Shown here: positions 36,902 to 45,893 of the stretch, piece by piece | How positions within the stretch are numbered: position 1 is the first letter of the stretch | How the letters are laid out: each line of letters starts with the position of its first letter | Assembly (NCBI RefSeq): GCF_026891095.1 | Contig: NZ_JAPTNL010000006.1 | Span: 62,001 to 126,000 of the forward strand | DNA length: 64,000 nucleotides | Source: Roseovarius salincola | GTDB taxonomy: Bacteria; Pseudomonadota; Alphaproteobacteria; Rhodobacterales; Rhodobacteraceae | Direction of reading: 5' to 3' | Made by a program: the position numbers and the translations under genes | Notes under the pieces: model-generated | What the model saw: only the letters and a program-made list of their open reading frames with translations | Databases searched by the model: none | Told to the model about the DNA's origin: nothing

Positions 36902-38794
36902 TCAGGTCTCCTGTGTCAGTGTCTGGTAGATCTCGGGCAGGGCACGGGGCAGGCGGTCGGGATCGGGCAGCAGGGTGAATCCGGCGCGCCCGAAGATGCG
37001 CGCGAACCAGTCCTGCCCGTCGGCATCCACGATCACCCCGTGAACCGCCTGCCCAAGCGCGCGCGCTTCGCGCACCGCCATGCGGCTGTCCTCGATCCCG
37101 TGAACGCCCTCGTAATGGTCAAGATCGTTGGGCTTGCCATCGGTCAGCACCAAGAGCAGGCGGCGCGTCGCGCCCTCTTCGGCCAATTGCGCCGAGACAT
37201 GACGGATCGCCGCCCCGAGCCGCGTGTAATGCCCCGGCCGGAATCCCCCGATCCGCGCGGTCACATCGGGTGACATCGGCGCGTCGAACCCCTTGGCGCG
37301 CTGGATGAACACCCGGTCGCGGCGCAGCGATGAAAAGCTCCAGATGCCCAGCCGGTCGCCCGCCGTGTTGATCCCGGCGGCCAGCGCCGAAAGCGCCTCT
37401 CGCGCAGCCCCGATCACCGTGTGATCGCCCAGTGCCGCCTCGGTCGAGCGCGAACAGTCCAGCAGTATCGCCACCGACAGATCGCGCGCCACCGCGCGCC
37501 CGGCCTGCCAGACCCGGTCGCTGCCCTCATGCCCGGCGGCAAGATCGCTTTGCGACGCGATCACCGCATCAAGGTCCAGATCGTCGCCATCCAGTTGCCG
37601 GGGCAGGATCACCCGGCGCGGATGCAGCGGCGCGAATTGCCGCTTCACCCGCTCGACCAATCGCGGGTCGGGGCAATACTGCGCCGCCGGCTTCGCCTCG
37701 ATCTCCAGAACCCGCGTGTGATCGGGCATGTAATCGCCGCTGCGCCGGTTCCATTCGGGATAGGTGAACTTGCCCGCCAGCCGCTCGTGTTCGGCATCCT
37801 GCGGCGACAGGTCCAGCGACAGGCGCAGGCGTGTGGCGGCGCGTTTGAAATGCTGGCTGAGCGATATATGGTCCTGATCCTCGGCGGCCTTCTGGGCGTT
37901 GTCCTGATCGTCGTCATCCACCATCCGGTTGATGTTGAGGCTTTCGGCCCAGGACATGATCGATTCGAAACGGTGGATGATGAAACTGTCGTTGCGGTTG
38001 GCCTGATCGCGCTCTTCGCGCCGCGCTTGCTTTCGCGTTCGTGCCGCAAAGGCCGGCTGGTTCGCGGCGGCCTCGTCACCATTTGGCGCGGCACCGGGGC
38101 CGGTCTCGCGGGTGCGCAGGCGCAGCCAGACCGGCACCGGCGCATAGCTGCGATAGCCGCGCGGGGCAGGGCAGGTCAGGCACTCTTCGGCCGGGCTGAT
38201 GCCGTTGAGCTGGTCAAGGATCAATCGCTCCACGCCGCGCTCGCAGGCGGGCAGGCCAGTTCGCGCCCGGTTTTCGGCCACATGACGGCAGAGCGCCGCA
38301 TAAGGCGCGCGCAATCCCGGGCAGGCGTCATAGGCGCGATCCGCGCCCTCGGCGATGGCGGCGATCTCGGCCCGGTCGGCGGCCAGCGGATCGTCGCGCC
38401 GCGCCGGAATTTCGACACAGGCCGCCAGCGCCGCCAGCCAAAGATAGGCGGTGCGGTTCATCTCGCGGCTGGGAAAAGCATCCATGACCGGCGGCAGGCG
38501 CAGCTTCTCGCCGTCGAAATCCGCCACATGCAGCATCTCGCGCGGTGTGCCGATCCGGCGCAGCCGGTCGGGCCGGTGATCCGAACAGGCCGCCGGGGCG
38601 GGGACGATCTCGGTCCCCGCCGCGCCGCCAAGCGCGCGGTAAAGCGTGGCCGCGCTCGGACGGATCGCCGCAAAGGTGACGGTGCGCGCCTCTGCGCCCT
38701 CGCCGCCACCTTCGCGCGCGCGCCGCGTCGCCATGTCATGCCAGAGGTTGCCGACGGTTTCCTCCGGCTCCATGAGGTCAAGCAGATGGATCAT
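36902..38794 (-). CDS. norD: Nitric oxide reductase activation protein NorD
   Basis: A 630-residue cytoplasmic protein with a C-terminal von Willebrand A domain; the MIDAS motif DCSRS begins at D446, and LLVLTDGKPND supplies the later Asp. The middle is acidic. NorD works with the MoxR-type ATPase NorQ to assemble or activate NorCB. The start at 38794 lies 4 bp after norQ; an upstream ATG would overlap norQ by about 20 bp. Confidence 0.92.
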   Translation of the reverse strand: MIHLLDLMEPEETVGNLWHDMATRRAREGGGEGAEARTVTFAAIRPSAATLYRALGGAAGTEIVPAPAACSDHRPDRLRRIGTPREMLHVADFDGEKLRLPPVMDAFPSREMNRTAYLWLAALAACVEIPARRDDPLAADRAEIAAIAEGADRAYDACPGLRAPYAALCRHVAENRARTGLPACERGVERLILDQLNGISPAEECLTCPAPRGYRSYAPVPVWLRLRTRETGPGAAPNGDEAAANQPAFAARTRKQARREERDQANRNDSFIIHRFESIMSWAESLNINRMVDDDDQDNAQKAAEDQDHISLSQHFKRAATRLRLSLDLSPQDAEHERLAGKFTYPEWNRRSGDYMPDHTRVLEIEAKPAAQYCPDPRLVERVKRQFAPLHPRRVILPRQLDGDDLDLDAVIASQSDLAAGHEGSDRVWQAGRAVARDLSVAILLDCSRSTEAALGDHTVIGAAREALSALAAGINTAGDRLGIWSFSSLRRDRVFIQRAKGFDAPMSPDVTARIGGFRPGHYTRLGAAIRHVSAQLAEEGATRRLLLVLTDGKPNDLDHYEGVHGIEDSRMAVREARALGQAVHGVIVDADGQDWFARIFGRAGFTLLPDPDRLPRALPEIYQTLTQET

Positions 38795-38798
38795 GGCG

Positions 38799-39593
38799 TC
38801 ACCCGTAGACGCTGGCGGCAAGATCGCGCAGCGCCTGCTGCACGTCCGGCTCGTCGCTCAGGGGTTCGATGATCGCCGCCTCGATGGCGCGCTCGACCTT
38901 GGTGCCGCGCGCGATCATCGTCGCCGCATATATCAGCAGCCGGGTCGAGATACCCTCCTCCAGATCCATGCCCGACAGCGTGCGGATATGCCCCGCCAGC
39001 CGCACCAGCGCGGCGCTGCGCGCCTCGTCCAGTCCGCTTACGCGCACCACCACGGCGGTTTCCACACCCGGTTGCGGGAAATCGAAGCCGATCGACAGGA
39101 ACCGTTGCCGGGTCGAGGGTTTCAGCTTCTTGAGGATGTTCTGGTAGCCGGGGTTGTAGCTGGCCACCAGCATGAAGCCCTTGGGCGCCACCAGCTCCTC
39201 GCCGGTGCGGTCGATCATCAGCCGCCGCCGGTCGTCGCTCAGCGGGTGCAGCACGACGGTCACGTCCTTGCGCGCCTCCACCACCTCGTCGAGGTAACAA
39301 ATCCCCCCCTCGCGCACGGCCCGCGTCAGCGGCCCGTCCACCCAGACGGTCTCGCCGCCCTTCAGCAGATAGCGCCCGATCAGGTCCGCCGCCGACAGGT
39401 CGTCATGGCAGGCCACCGTATGGAGCGGCAGGCCCAGTTTCGCGGCCATATGCTCGACAAAGCGGGTCTTGCCGCAGCCGGTCGGCCCCTTCAGCAGAAG
39501 GGGCAAACCGTTTTCATGCGCGGTGCGAAACAGATCGCATTCATCCGCGACGGGTTGGTAGAAGGGCAGGTCGGGTTTGGTCATGACGGTCAT
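38799..39593 (-). CDS. norQ: Nitric oxide reductase activation protein NorQ (MoxR-type ATPase)
   Basis: A 264-residue AAA+ ATPase of the MoxR group: Walker A GPTGCGKT at 36-43, Walker B ICYLDEV near 97, and a sensor region (LVASYNPGY). It remodels NorCB together with NorD. It begins 3 bp after norB. Confidence 0.94.
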   Translation of the reverse strand: MTVMTKPDLPFYQPVADECDLFRTAHENGLPLLLKGPTGCGKTRFVEHMAAKLGLPLHTVACHDDLSAADLIGRYLLKGGETVWVDGPLTRAVREGGICYLDEVVEARKDVTVVLHPLSDDRRRLMIDRTGEELVAPKGFMLVASYNPGYQNILKKLKPSTRQRFLSIGFDFPQPGVETAVVVRVSGLDEARSAALVRLAGHIRTLSGMDLEEGISTRLLIYAATMIARGTKVERAIEAAIIEPLSDEPDVQQALRDLAASVYG

Positions 39594-39596
39594 GGC

Positions 39597-40946
39597 TTAT
39601 TCTCCCGGAACGGTCAGCGGGCCGGGTTCGACGACCTCGCGCCGCACCACCAGCATGGCATAGATGAACAGCAACGCACCCAGCACGACCGCCACACCCG
39701 AGCCGAAGCGCATCAGGTAGAACAGGTCCAGCTGATCCTGCACGTCCATGAAATAGTCGCCCACGATCCGCTGCATATGGGTCTGGATCGTGCCCGCGAA
39801 GGTCAGCGTGAAGGTCATGAACGCCATGCCCCCCGTCATCAGCCAGAACGAGGCCATGTTGAGCACCTGGTTATAAGGCGCGCGTCCCTTCAGCTGCGGC
39901 ATCGCATAGGTGAACATCGCGAGATTCAGCGCCACATAGGCCCCGTAAAAGGCAAGGTGCCCGTGTGCTGCGGTGATCTGCGTGCCGTGAGTATAGAAAT
40001 TGACCCCGTGCAGCGTGTGCAGGAAACCCCAGACGCCGGCCCCGAAGAACGCCACCGTCGACGCGCCCAGCGACCACAGAAGCGCGGCCTTGTTGGGGTG
40101 GTTCTTGCGCCCCTTCCAGACCATCAGGAAGGCAAAGGACATCATCGCGAAGAACGGGATCACCTCGAAGGTCGAGAAGATCGACCCGATCCATTGCCAG
40201 TAACCCGGCGTGCCGATCCAGTAGAAATGGTGCCCGGTCCCGAGGATGCCGGAAAACAGCGCCGTGGCGACAATGACGTAAAGCCATTTCTCGATCACCT
40301 CGCGGTCCACGCCGGTCAGCTTCAGCATCAGGAAGCCCAGGATCGCGGCCATCACCAGCTCCCAGGTCGCCTCGACCCACAGATGCACGACCATCCACCA
40401 ATACATCTTGTCCAGCGACAGGTTGTCGGGATTGATGAAGGCGAACACCCAGAGCAGGCACAACAGCCAAAGCCCCATCAGCAGGATATTGGTGATCGCG
40501 GTCTTTCGCCCGGCCAGCACCGTGAGCGAAATGTTCACAAGAAAAATCACCGCGGCGACCAGAATGCCGAACTTGACCCAGAGCGGCTGTTCCAGGAACT
40601 CGCGCCCGCCGTGAATGCCGACCAGGTAGGACCCCACCGCCCCCAGCGTGCCGACCACCAGGATCGCCAGCTGGATATAGGCCAGCTTGACCGAGAAGAG
40701 TTCGCGCTCGGATTCCTCTGGCACGAGGTAATAGGCCGCGCCGAAAAAGCCCAGCAGCAGCCAGACGATCAGCGCATTGGTATGGATCATGCGGATGATG
40801 TTGAAGGGCACAAGCTCGGCCAGCGTATTGGGCGCGACATAGATCCAGCCGGCCAGAAGCCCGCCCATGACCTGAATGGCGAAAAGGCCCATGGCCACCA
40901 GGAAATAGGCGTAAGCCACCTTTTGGGATTGGTATTTCATCTTCAT
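39597..40946 (-). CDS. norB: Nitric oxide reductase catalytic subunit NorB
   Basis: A 449-residue, 12-span haem-copper-oxidase relative that reduces two NO to N2O. Haem and FeB ligands are visible: H55, H188 (FeB, with E192), H239-H240, and H328 and H330 in AAHGH. E192 and E196 are the conserved glutamates of cNOR. It forms a complex with NorC, encoded 6 bp upstream. Confidence 0.96.
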   Translation of the reverse strand: MKMKYQSQKVAYAYFLVAMGLFAIQVMGGLLAGWIYVAPNTLAELVPFNIIRMIHTNALIVWLLLGFFGAAYYLVPEESERELFSVKLAYIQLAILVVGTLGAVGSYLVGIHGGREFLEQPLWVKFGILVAAVIFLVNISLTVLAGRKTAITNILLMGLWLLCLLWVFAFINPDNLSLDKMYWWMVVHLWVEATWELVMAAILGFLMLKLTGVDREVIEKWLYVIVATALFSGILGTGHHFYWIGTPGYWQWIGSIFSTFEVIPFFAMMSFAFLMVWKGRKNHPNKAALLWSLGASTVAFFGAGVWGFLHTLHGVNFYTHGTQITAAHGHLAFYGAYVALNLAMFTYAMPQLKGRAPYNQVLNMASFWLMTGGMAFMTFTLTFAGTIQTHMQRIVGDYFMDVQDQLDLFYLMRFGSGVAVVLGALLFIYAMLVVRREVVEPGPLTVPGE

Positions 40947-40952
40947 GTCTCC

Positions 40953-41405
40953 TCAGCCGGCGTCGTTGGGCGGCCAGTTCTGGGTGTCGGTCTGATCGGC
41001 CCAGCGAAGGAATTCGGACAGCGCCCGCATTTCCTCCTCGGTGATCTCGAAATGCGGCATCTGGCGGCGGCCCTCGATTCCCGAAGGCTGCGCCTGCATC
41101 CATCCGTCAAGGATCTCATAGGCCGTCTCTGGATCGTCCAGCGCGCCCCAGCGGGTCATCACGTTGCCAAGCTCGGGAGCGAAATAGGCGCCCTCGCCAT
41201 GCAGCGTGTGACAGTTGATGCAGGAATGGCGCTCCCAGACATGCTTGCCAAGGATAACCTCCTCGCTCAGTTCCATGCCTGCGGTCGAGCTCTGCGTGAT
41301 GTGACGGTGACTCTGTGCCGTCAGGGCCACGAACACGACGACGAAGAAGATGGATCCCCCGTAGAACACGTTCCTGGCCCGCGATTTCGTAAGTAATTCT
41401 GACAT
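40953..41405 (-). CDS. norC: Nitric oxide reductase cytochrome c subunit NorC
   Basis: A 150-residue membrane-anchored c-type cytochrome. One N-terminal span (about 13-30) is followed by a periplasmic domain with the haem site CINCH (C62, C65, H66) and an axial Met in RRQMPHFEI. It passes electrons from pseudoazurin or cytochrome c to NorB. First gene of norCBQD; a Dnr/NnrR-type box lies 62 bp upstream. Confidence 0.95.
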   Translation of the reverse strand: MSELLTKSRARNVFYGGSIFFVVVFVALTAQSHRHITQSSTAGMELSEEVILGKHVWERHSCINCHTLHGEGAYFAPELGNVMTRWGALDDPETAYEILDGWMQAQPSGIEGRRQMPHFEITEEEMRALSEFLRWADQTDTQNWPPNDAG

Positions 41406-41466
41406 TTCGCGGTCCTGACATTCGTTTTGGATGGGCTCTGGATAGCCGCCGCCGCCGCGCCGCTTG

Positions 41467-41480
41467 TTGCGCAATCGCAA
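41467..41480. promoter_or_regulatory. Perfect NnrR/Dnr-type box between norC and a DUF1858-type gene
   Basis: TTGCGCAATCGCAA is a perfect TTGCG-N4-CGCAA palindrome, 61 bp from the norC start and 51 bp from the start of the gene at 41532. It is positioned to activate both divergent genes. Confidence 0.75.
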
Positions 41481-41531
41481 AGAAGGACGCGAAACGCGCG
41501 CGCAGAATGAATGGAACGACTGGAGCACCCC

Positions 41532-41756
41532 ATGAAACGCCCCGATTTCGACGACCCCGACCTGCCGCTATCGGACCTGTTCGCCCAATGGCCCGAACTG
41601 ATGCGGGTCTTCATCGAACAGCGGATGCTCTGTCCGGGCTGCCCGATCGCGCCATTTCACGCGATCACCGATGCCTGTATCGAATATGACTTGGACGAGG
41701 ATGATTTCCGCGAGGCCCTGCTGGCCGAAATAGCCGCGCTGGCCGACCCGTCCTAG
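41532..41756 (+). CDS. DUF1858-type hybrid-cluster-associated small protein
   Basis: A 74-residue protein. PLSDLFAQWPELMRVFIEQRMLCPGCPIAPFHAI (seen in parts) matches the redox-disulfide family found fused to or next to hybrid cluster and NO-stress proteins; the CxxC is CPGC near 39-42. ATG 41532 is preceded by GGAG at 6 bp; an earlier in-frame ATG at 41511 lacks such a site. Divergent from norC with a shared regulator box, it is probably part of the NO response. Confidence 0.8.
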   Translation: MKRPDFDDPDLPLSDLFAQWPELMRVFIEQRMLCPGCPIAPFHAITDACIEYDLDEDDFREALLAEIAALADPS

Positions 41757-41856
41757 GGCTCCTTGCCCGGAATCAAGGCGCACCACGCGCCGCCGGGCAT
41801 CGCCCGACCGCTCACCTGCCCGGCGATACCCGCCGACGCAAACACCAAACCGTCCG

Positions 41857-42600
41857 CTAAACGTCGCTCAGCAACACCAGCCGATGCGGATCGGTCACGA
41901 CAATATGCTTACGGGTCGAGCGCACGATCCCGCTTTTCTCCCAGGCCGACAGCAGGCGGCTCACCGTATGCAGCGTGGTGCCGGTCATGTCCGAAATGTT
42001 CTGCCGCGTCACCGGAAAGGCGATCTCGATTCCCTCGCCGGTCTTGCGCCCGCTCTGGTTGACCAGCCGCAGCACCGCCGAGGCGACCCGCTTTTCCACC
42101 GCCTGCGTCGCCATCTCGGTCAGGGTTTCCTGGATCTGTCCCAGCCGCTCGCCCAGCGTCTTGTAGCTTTCCGAGGCGAACCCCTCATAGGATGCGGTGA
42201 AGTCCGGCCAGAGCCGCACCGGCCATGACAGCGCGATGGATTCCGCCGCCGCGATCGCGCTGGCCGGGTAGGTGTCGCGCTGAAGCGCGGGCGCGATCCC
42301 GAACAATTGCCCCGGCGCGATATGCAGCACGATGATCTGATCGCCCCCCGGCGTCGTGCGCACCACCCGCAGATAGCCATCCAGCAGCAGATAGAACCGC
42401 TCTGCGTCATGCCCCTCGCGAAAGATCACCGTGCCTTCGTCGTATCGCCGTGATGTCGCGTGATCCAATATCCCGCGAATCTGCTCCCGGCTCAGGCGGG
42501 AGAAGGGCGGCAGGCCGGTCAGCAGGCTTTCGTCGAGTTTTGCCACGAATGTTTCGGAAGTTTGTGAAAGAGCAATGTTCGCCCCGACCTCATACACCAT
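41857..42600 (-). CDS. nnrR: Crp/Fnr-family regulator NnrR (Dnr type)
   Basis: A 247-residue protein with an N-terminal cyclic-nucleotide-binding fold and a C-terminal helix-turn-helix (TRQNISDMTGTTLHTVSRLL, residues about 198-217). No Cys cluster is present, so it is not an oxygen-sensing FNR; NnrR/Dnr proteins sense NO, probably through haem. Activator of nirK and nor genes in denitrifiers. The start may be at the GTG 42546 rather than at 42600, because a box-like sequence lies between them. Confidence 0.88.
   Translation of the reverse strand: MVYEVGANIALSQTSETFVAKLDESLLTGLPPFSRLSREQIRGILDHATSRRYDEGTVIFREGHDAERFYLLLDGYLRVVRTTPGGDQIIVLHIAPGQLFGIAPALQRDTYPASAIAAAESIALSWPVRLWPDFTASYEGFASESYKTLGERLGQIQETLTEMATQAVEKRVASAVLRLVNQSGRKTGEGIEIAFPVTRQNISDMTGTTLHTVSRLLSAWEKSGIVRSTRKHIVVTDPHRLVLLSDV
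42562..42575. promoter_or_regulatory. Weak NnrR-type box near nnrR and pseudoazurin
   Basis: TTGTGAAAGAGCAA keeps TTG...CAA and the 4-bp spacer but deviates inside both halves. It lies 85 bp before the pseudoazurin start. If nnrR starts at 42546 it would also sit in front of nnrR. Confidence 0.35.
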
Positions 42601-42659
42601 AACAAATGCCAGCGAAACAACCGGACGACACGAACCGGACAGGATGAAAGGAAACTCCG

Positions 42660-43088
42660 ATGATGAAACCGCTGATACTGACCGCCGCGCTGGCTCTTGT
42701 GGGCACGGCCGCCGCCGCCGAGACCCACGAGGTCAAGATGCTCAACCGCGGCGCCGAAGGCGCGATGGTGTTCGAGCCCGCCTATATCAATGCCGCGCCG
42801 GGCGACATTGTCCGCTTCCTGTCCACCGACAAGGGCCACAATGTCGAAAGCATCGACGGCATGCTTCCCGACGGCGTCGACAGCTTCAGGACGAAGTTCG
42901 ACGAGGAATTCGAGCTGACGGTCGATGAACAAGGCGTCTACGGCATCAAATGCACGCCGCATTACGCGATGGGCATGGTCGCCGTGATCCAGGTGGGCGA
43001 TGCGGCCAATCTCGATGAAGCCAGCGCCGTCAAGCACCGTGGCAAGGCCAAATCGCGTATGGCCGATCTGGTCGCGCAGGTCCGCTAG
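42660..43088 (+). CDS. Pseudoazurin
   Basis: A 142-residue periplasmic type 1 copper protein. The signal peptide ends at AAAA/ETHEV near residue 20. Copper ligands are H60 (KGHN), C98, H101 and M106 (KCTPHYAMGM). It is the usual electron donor to NirK and its location beside nnrR and nnrS supports this role. Two ATG codons in tandem (42660, 42663) follow an AAAGGAAA site. Confidence 0.93.
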   Translation: MMKPLILTAALALVGTAAAAETHEVKMLNRGAEGAMVFEPAYINAAPGDIVRFLSTDKGHNVESIDGMLPDGVDSFRTKFDEEFELTVDEQGVYGIKCTPHYAMGMVAVIQVGDAANLDEASAVKHRGKAKSRMADLVAQVR

Positions 43089-43116
43089 GGCAGCGTCTCG
43101 CCCTGCCTGACCTGCC

Positions 43117-43141
43117 GGGGCGCCGCCACGGGTGGCGCCCC
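43117..43141 (+). terminator. Hairpin between pseudoazurin and nnrS
   Basis: GGGGCGCC (43117-43124) pairs with GGCGCCCC (43134-43141), followed by TGTTTCCC. It may partly terminate transcription or stabilise the pseudoazurin message. Confidence 0.5.
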
Positions 43142-43171
43142 TGTTTCCCTTCCGGACAAGGATGCAGGACC

Positions 43172-44377
43172 ATGTCGCCCAAACACTACAGCGGCCCGAC
43201 GCTGTTTTCCTACGGATTCAGGCCCTTCTTTCTGGGCGCGACGCTGTTCGCGCTTTGCGTCGTGCCGGTCTGGTATCTCATCTGGCGCGGGGATCTGGCG
43301 CTCCACAGTCATTTTGCCCCGGCGGATTGGCATATCCATGAGATGATCTTCGGCTATGGCGCGGCGGTGGTTGCGGGTTTCCTGTTCACCGCCGTGCCCA
43401 ACTGGACAGGCCGCATGCCGACGCGTGGCTGGCCGCTTGCCGCCCTGCTCACGCTCTGGCTGGCCGGGCGTCTGGCGCTGGCAGGGGCTGGCGGGCTCGC
43501 ACCGCCCTTGGTGTTGCTGATCGATCAGGGCTTTCTTCTGGCGGTGGTCGCCATGATCGCGCGCGAGATCATGGCTGGCAGGAACTGGCGCAACCTCAAG
43601 GTCTTGCTGCCCGTGACCCTGCTCTGGGGCGCCAATATCCTCTATCACGCCGAAGTCATCACCCAAGGCACAGCCGATACGGGCCGGCGGCTGGGGCTGG
43701 CGCTGCTGGTGTTCCTGATCATGCTGATCGGCGGGCGCATCCTGCCCAGCTTCACCCGCAACTGGCTGGCGCAGCGCGGCGCAGCCCGGCTTCCGGTGCC
43801 GTTCAACCGTTTCGATGGCGTCTGCCTCGTGGTCGGCGCGGTCGCATTGCTGGCATGGGTGTTCGCACCATACGGAATCGCGGCGGCGGTGCTGGGCGTG
43901 CTGGCGGCGCTCCTGCATCTGGCGCGGCTTTCGCGCTGGCAGGGCCAGGCCACATGGCGTTCGCCGCTCCTCTTGATGCTGCACGCCGCCTACCTTGTCA
44001 TCCCTGCCGGGTTCATCGCCGTCGGCGCCACGGCCCTCGGATTGGCCACGATGGCGGCACCGGCGCATCTCTTCGGGATCGGGGTGGTCGGGGGCATGAC
44101 CGTGGCGGTCATGATGCGCGCCACCATGGGCCATACCGGGCGCGAACTGGTGGCAGGCCGCCGCCTCACGGCGTCGTTCGCATTGCTGCTTCTGGCGGCG
44201 CTGGCGCGCCTCGCAGGGGATGCGCTCACCCTTGGCGGGCTTGACGGCATCGCCCTTTCGGCGCTGCTCTGGACGCTCTCCTTCGGCCTTCTGGCATGGC
44301 GGCTCGCGCCTTGGCTGGCGCGCCCGCGCGTCGCGCGGCGCGCGCCCTCCCGGGCCAGCCCGCGCCCCGCCTCATGA
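43172..44377 (+). CDS. nnrS: NnrS family haem-copper membrane protein
   Basis: A 401-residue inner-membrane protein with about 12 spans. LFSYGFRPFFLGA, DWHIHEMIFGYGAAVVAGFLFTAVPNWTG (in parts) and the late RATMGHTGREL are hallmarks of NnrS, which protects against NO or lessens dinitrosyl-iron damage. It lies downstream of pseudoazurin, and its end overlaps the convergent matB by 6 bp. Confidence 0.93.
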   Translation: MSPKHYSGPTLFSYGFRPFFLGATLFALCVVPVWYLIWRGDLALHSHFAPADWHIHEMIFGYGAAVVAGFLFTAVPNWTGRMPTRGWPLAALLTLWLAGRLALAGAGGLAPPLVLLIDQGFLLAVVAMIAREIMAGRNWRNLKVLLPVTLLWGANILYHAEVITQGTADTGRRLGLALLVFLIMLIGGRILPSFTRNWLAQRGAARLPVPFNRFDGVCLVVGAVALLAWVFAPYGIAAAVLGVLAALLHLARLSRWQGQATWRSPLLLMLHAAYLVIPAGFIAVGATALGLATMAAPAHLFGIGVVGGMTVAVMMRATMGHTGRELVAGRRLTASFALLLLAALARLAGDALTLGGLDGIALSALLWTLSFGLLAWRLAPWLARPRVARRAPSRASPRPAS

Positions 44378-45889
44378 GGCGGCGAACATATCCTTGAATT
44401 CGTCGCGCAGGATGTTCTTTTGCACCTTGCCCATCGTGTTGCGGGGCAGGGCGTCCATGACCACCAGCTTGCGGGGATGCTTGAAGCGCGCCAGCGATGC
44501 CTGCGCCGCCTCCATGATCGCCTCCGGGTCCGGCTCACGGCCCTTTTCGGGCACCAGGATCCCCAGAACCGTCTCGCCGAAATCGGGATGCGGCACGCCG
44601 ATTACCGCGCTTTCCAGCACGCCGGGCTGCTCGTCCAGCAACAGCTCGATCTCCTTGGGGTAGATGTTATAGCCCCCCGAGATGATCAGATCCTTGTTGC
44701 GCCCGACGATATGGATATAGCCATCCTCGTCGATCCGCCCCAGATCGCCGGTGATGAAGAACCCGTCCTCGCGCAGCTCGGCTGCCGTTTTTTCGGGCAT
44801 CTGCCAATAGCCCTTGAACACGTTCGGCCCGCGCACCTCGATCTGGCCGATCTCGCCCTGCGGCAGGGTCTCGCCGCTGTCGGGGTCCGTCACCTTCAGC
44901 TCCACCCCCGGCAGCGCGAAACCCACGGTCCCCGCGCGCCGCTCGCCGTCATAGGGGTTCGAGGTGTTCATGTTGGTCTCGGTCATCCCGTAGCGCTCCA
45001 GGATGCGATGCCCTGTGCGCTCCTCGAACTGCACATGGGTCTCGGCCAATAGCGGCGCCGAGCCCGAGATGAACAGCCGCATATGCCCGACCAGATCGCC
45101 GGTGAAACGCGCGTCATCCAGCAACCTTGTGTAAAAGGTCGGCACGCCCATCATCGTTGTTGCCCTGGGCAACCACTCGATCACCTGATCGACATCGAAT
45201 TTCGGCAGGAAGATCATCGCGCCGCCGGTCGCCAGAATGATATTGGTCGCCACGAACAGGCCATGGGTGTGAAAGATCGGCAGCGCGTGCAGCAACACGT
45301 CATCGCCGCTGAAACGCCAGTGATCGACCAGCACCTCGGTATTGGACAACAGATTGCCCTGCGTCAGCATCGCCCCCTTCGATCGCCCGGTCGTGCCCGA
45401 CGTATAAAGGAACGCCGCCAGATCATCGGCCCCGCGCGCCACCGTGTCGAAGCTTTCGGGCTGGTCTTGCGCCGCCGCCATCAGGCTGCCCGTGCCGTCC
45501 GCGTCCAGCGTCTCGACCCGCGCATCGAGCGGCCCGGCCATCGGCGCCACCGCGTCTTTCTGCGCACTGTCGCAGACGATCAGCCGCGCGCCGCTGTTCT
45601 CGATGAAATAGGCCAGCTCGCTGACCGTATAGGCGGTGTTGAGCGGCAGAAAGATCACCCCGGCCTGCACGCAGGCGGCATAAAGCGCCAGCGCCTCGGG
45701 CGATTTCTCGACCTGCACCGCCAGCCGGTCGCCGGGCTTCAGCCCCATCGCGCTGATCGCATTGGCCAGCTGCGCGGCGCGCGCCAGAAATTGCGCATGG
45801 GTGACGACCGCGCCATCCGGCAGATACAGGAAAGCTGTGGGTTTGCCGGCATGTTTGCCCATCAGCGTGTCGTAAAGAATATTTGCCAT
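44372..45889 (-). CDS. matB: Malonyl-CoA synthetase
   Basis: A 505-residue acyl-adenylating ligase forming malonyl-CoA from malonate, CoA and ATP. AMP motif TSGTTGRSKGAML near 160, the later RYGMTETNMN and the C-terminal GYNIYPKEIE and MGKVQKN lysine site fit MatB. It is the last gene of matPQMAB, 4 bp after matA. Confidence 0.93.
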   Translation of the reverse strand: MANILYDTLMGKHAGKPTAFLYLPDGAVVTHAQFLARAAQLANAISAMGLKPGDRLAVQVEKSPEALALYAACVQAGVIFLPLNTAYTVSELAYFIENSGARLIVCDSAQKDAVAPMAGPLDARVETLDADGTGSLMAAAQDQPESFDTVARGADDLAAFLYTSGTTGRSKGAMLTQGNLLSNTEVLVDHWRFSGDDVLLHALPIFHTHGLFVATNIILATGGAMIFLPKFDVDQVIEWLPRATTMMGVPTFYTRLLDDARFTGDLVGHMRLFISGSAPLLAETHVQFEERTGHRILERYGMTETNMNTSNPYDGERRAGTVGFALPGVELKVTDPDSGETLPQGEIGQIEVRGPNVFKGYWQMPEKTAAELREDGFFITGDLGRIDEDGYIHIVGRNKDLIISGGYNIYPKEIELLLDEQPGVLESAVIGVPHPDFGETVLGILVPEKGREPDPEAIMEAAQASLARFKHPRKLVVMDALPRNTMGKVQKNILRDEFKDMFAAS

Positions 45890-45893
45890 GATT

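Noticed and set aside
38646-41396. A 916-codon frame on the plus strand opposite norQ, norB and norC
   Set aside because: It covers three certain nor genes in antisense. Composition is His/Gln/Arg-rich with no domain.
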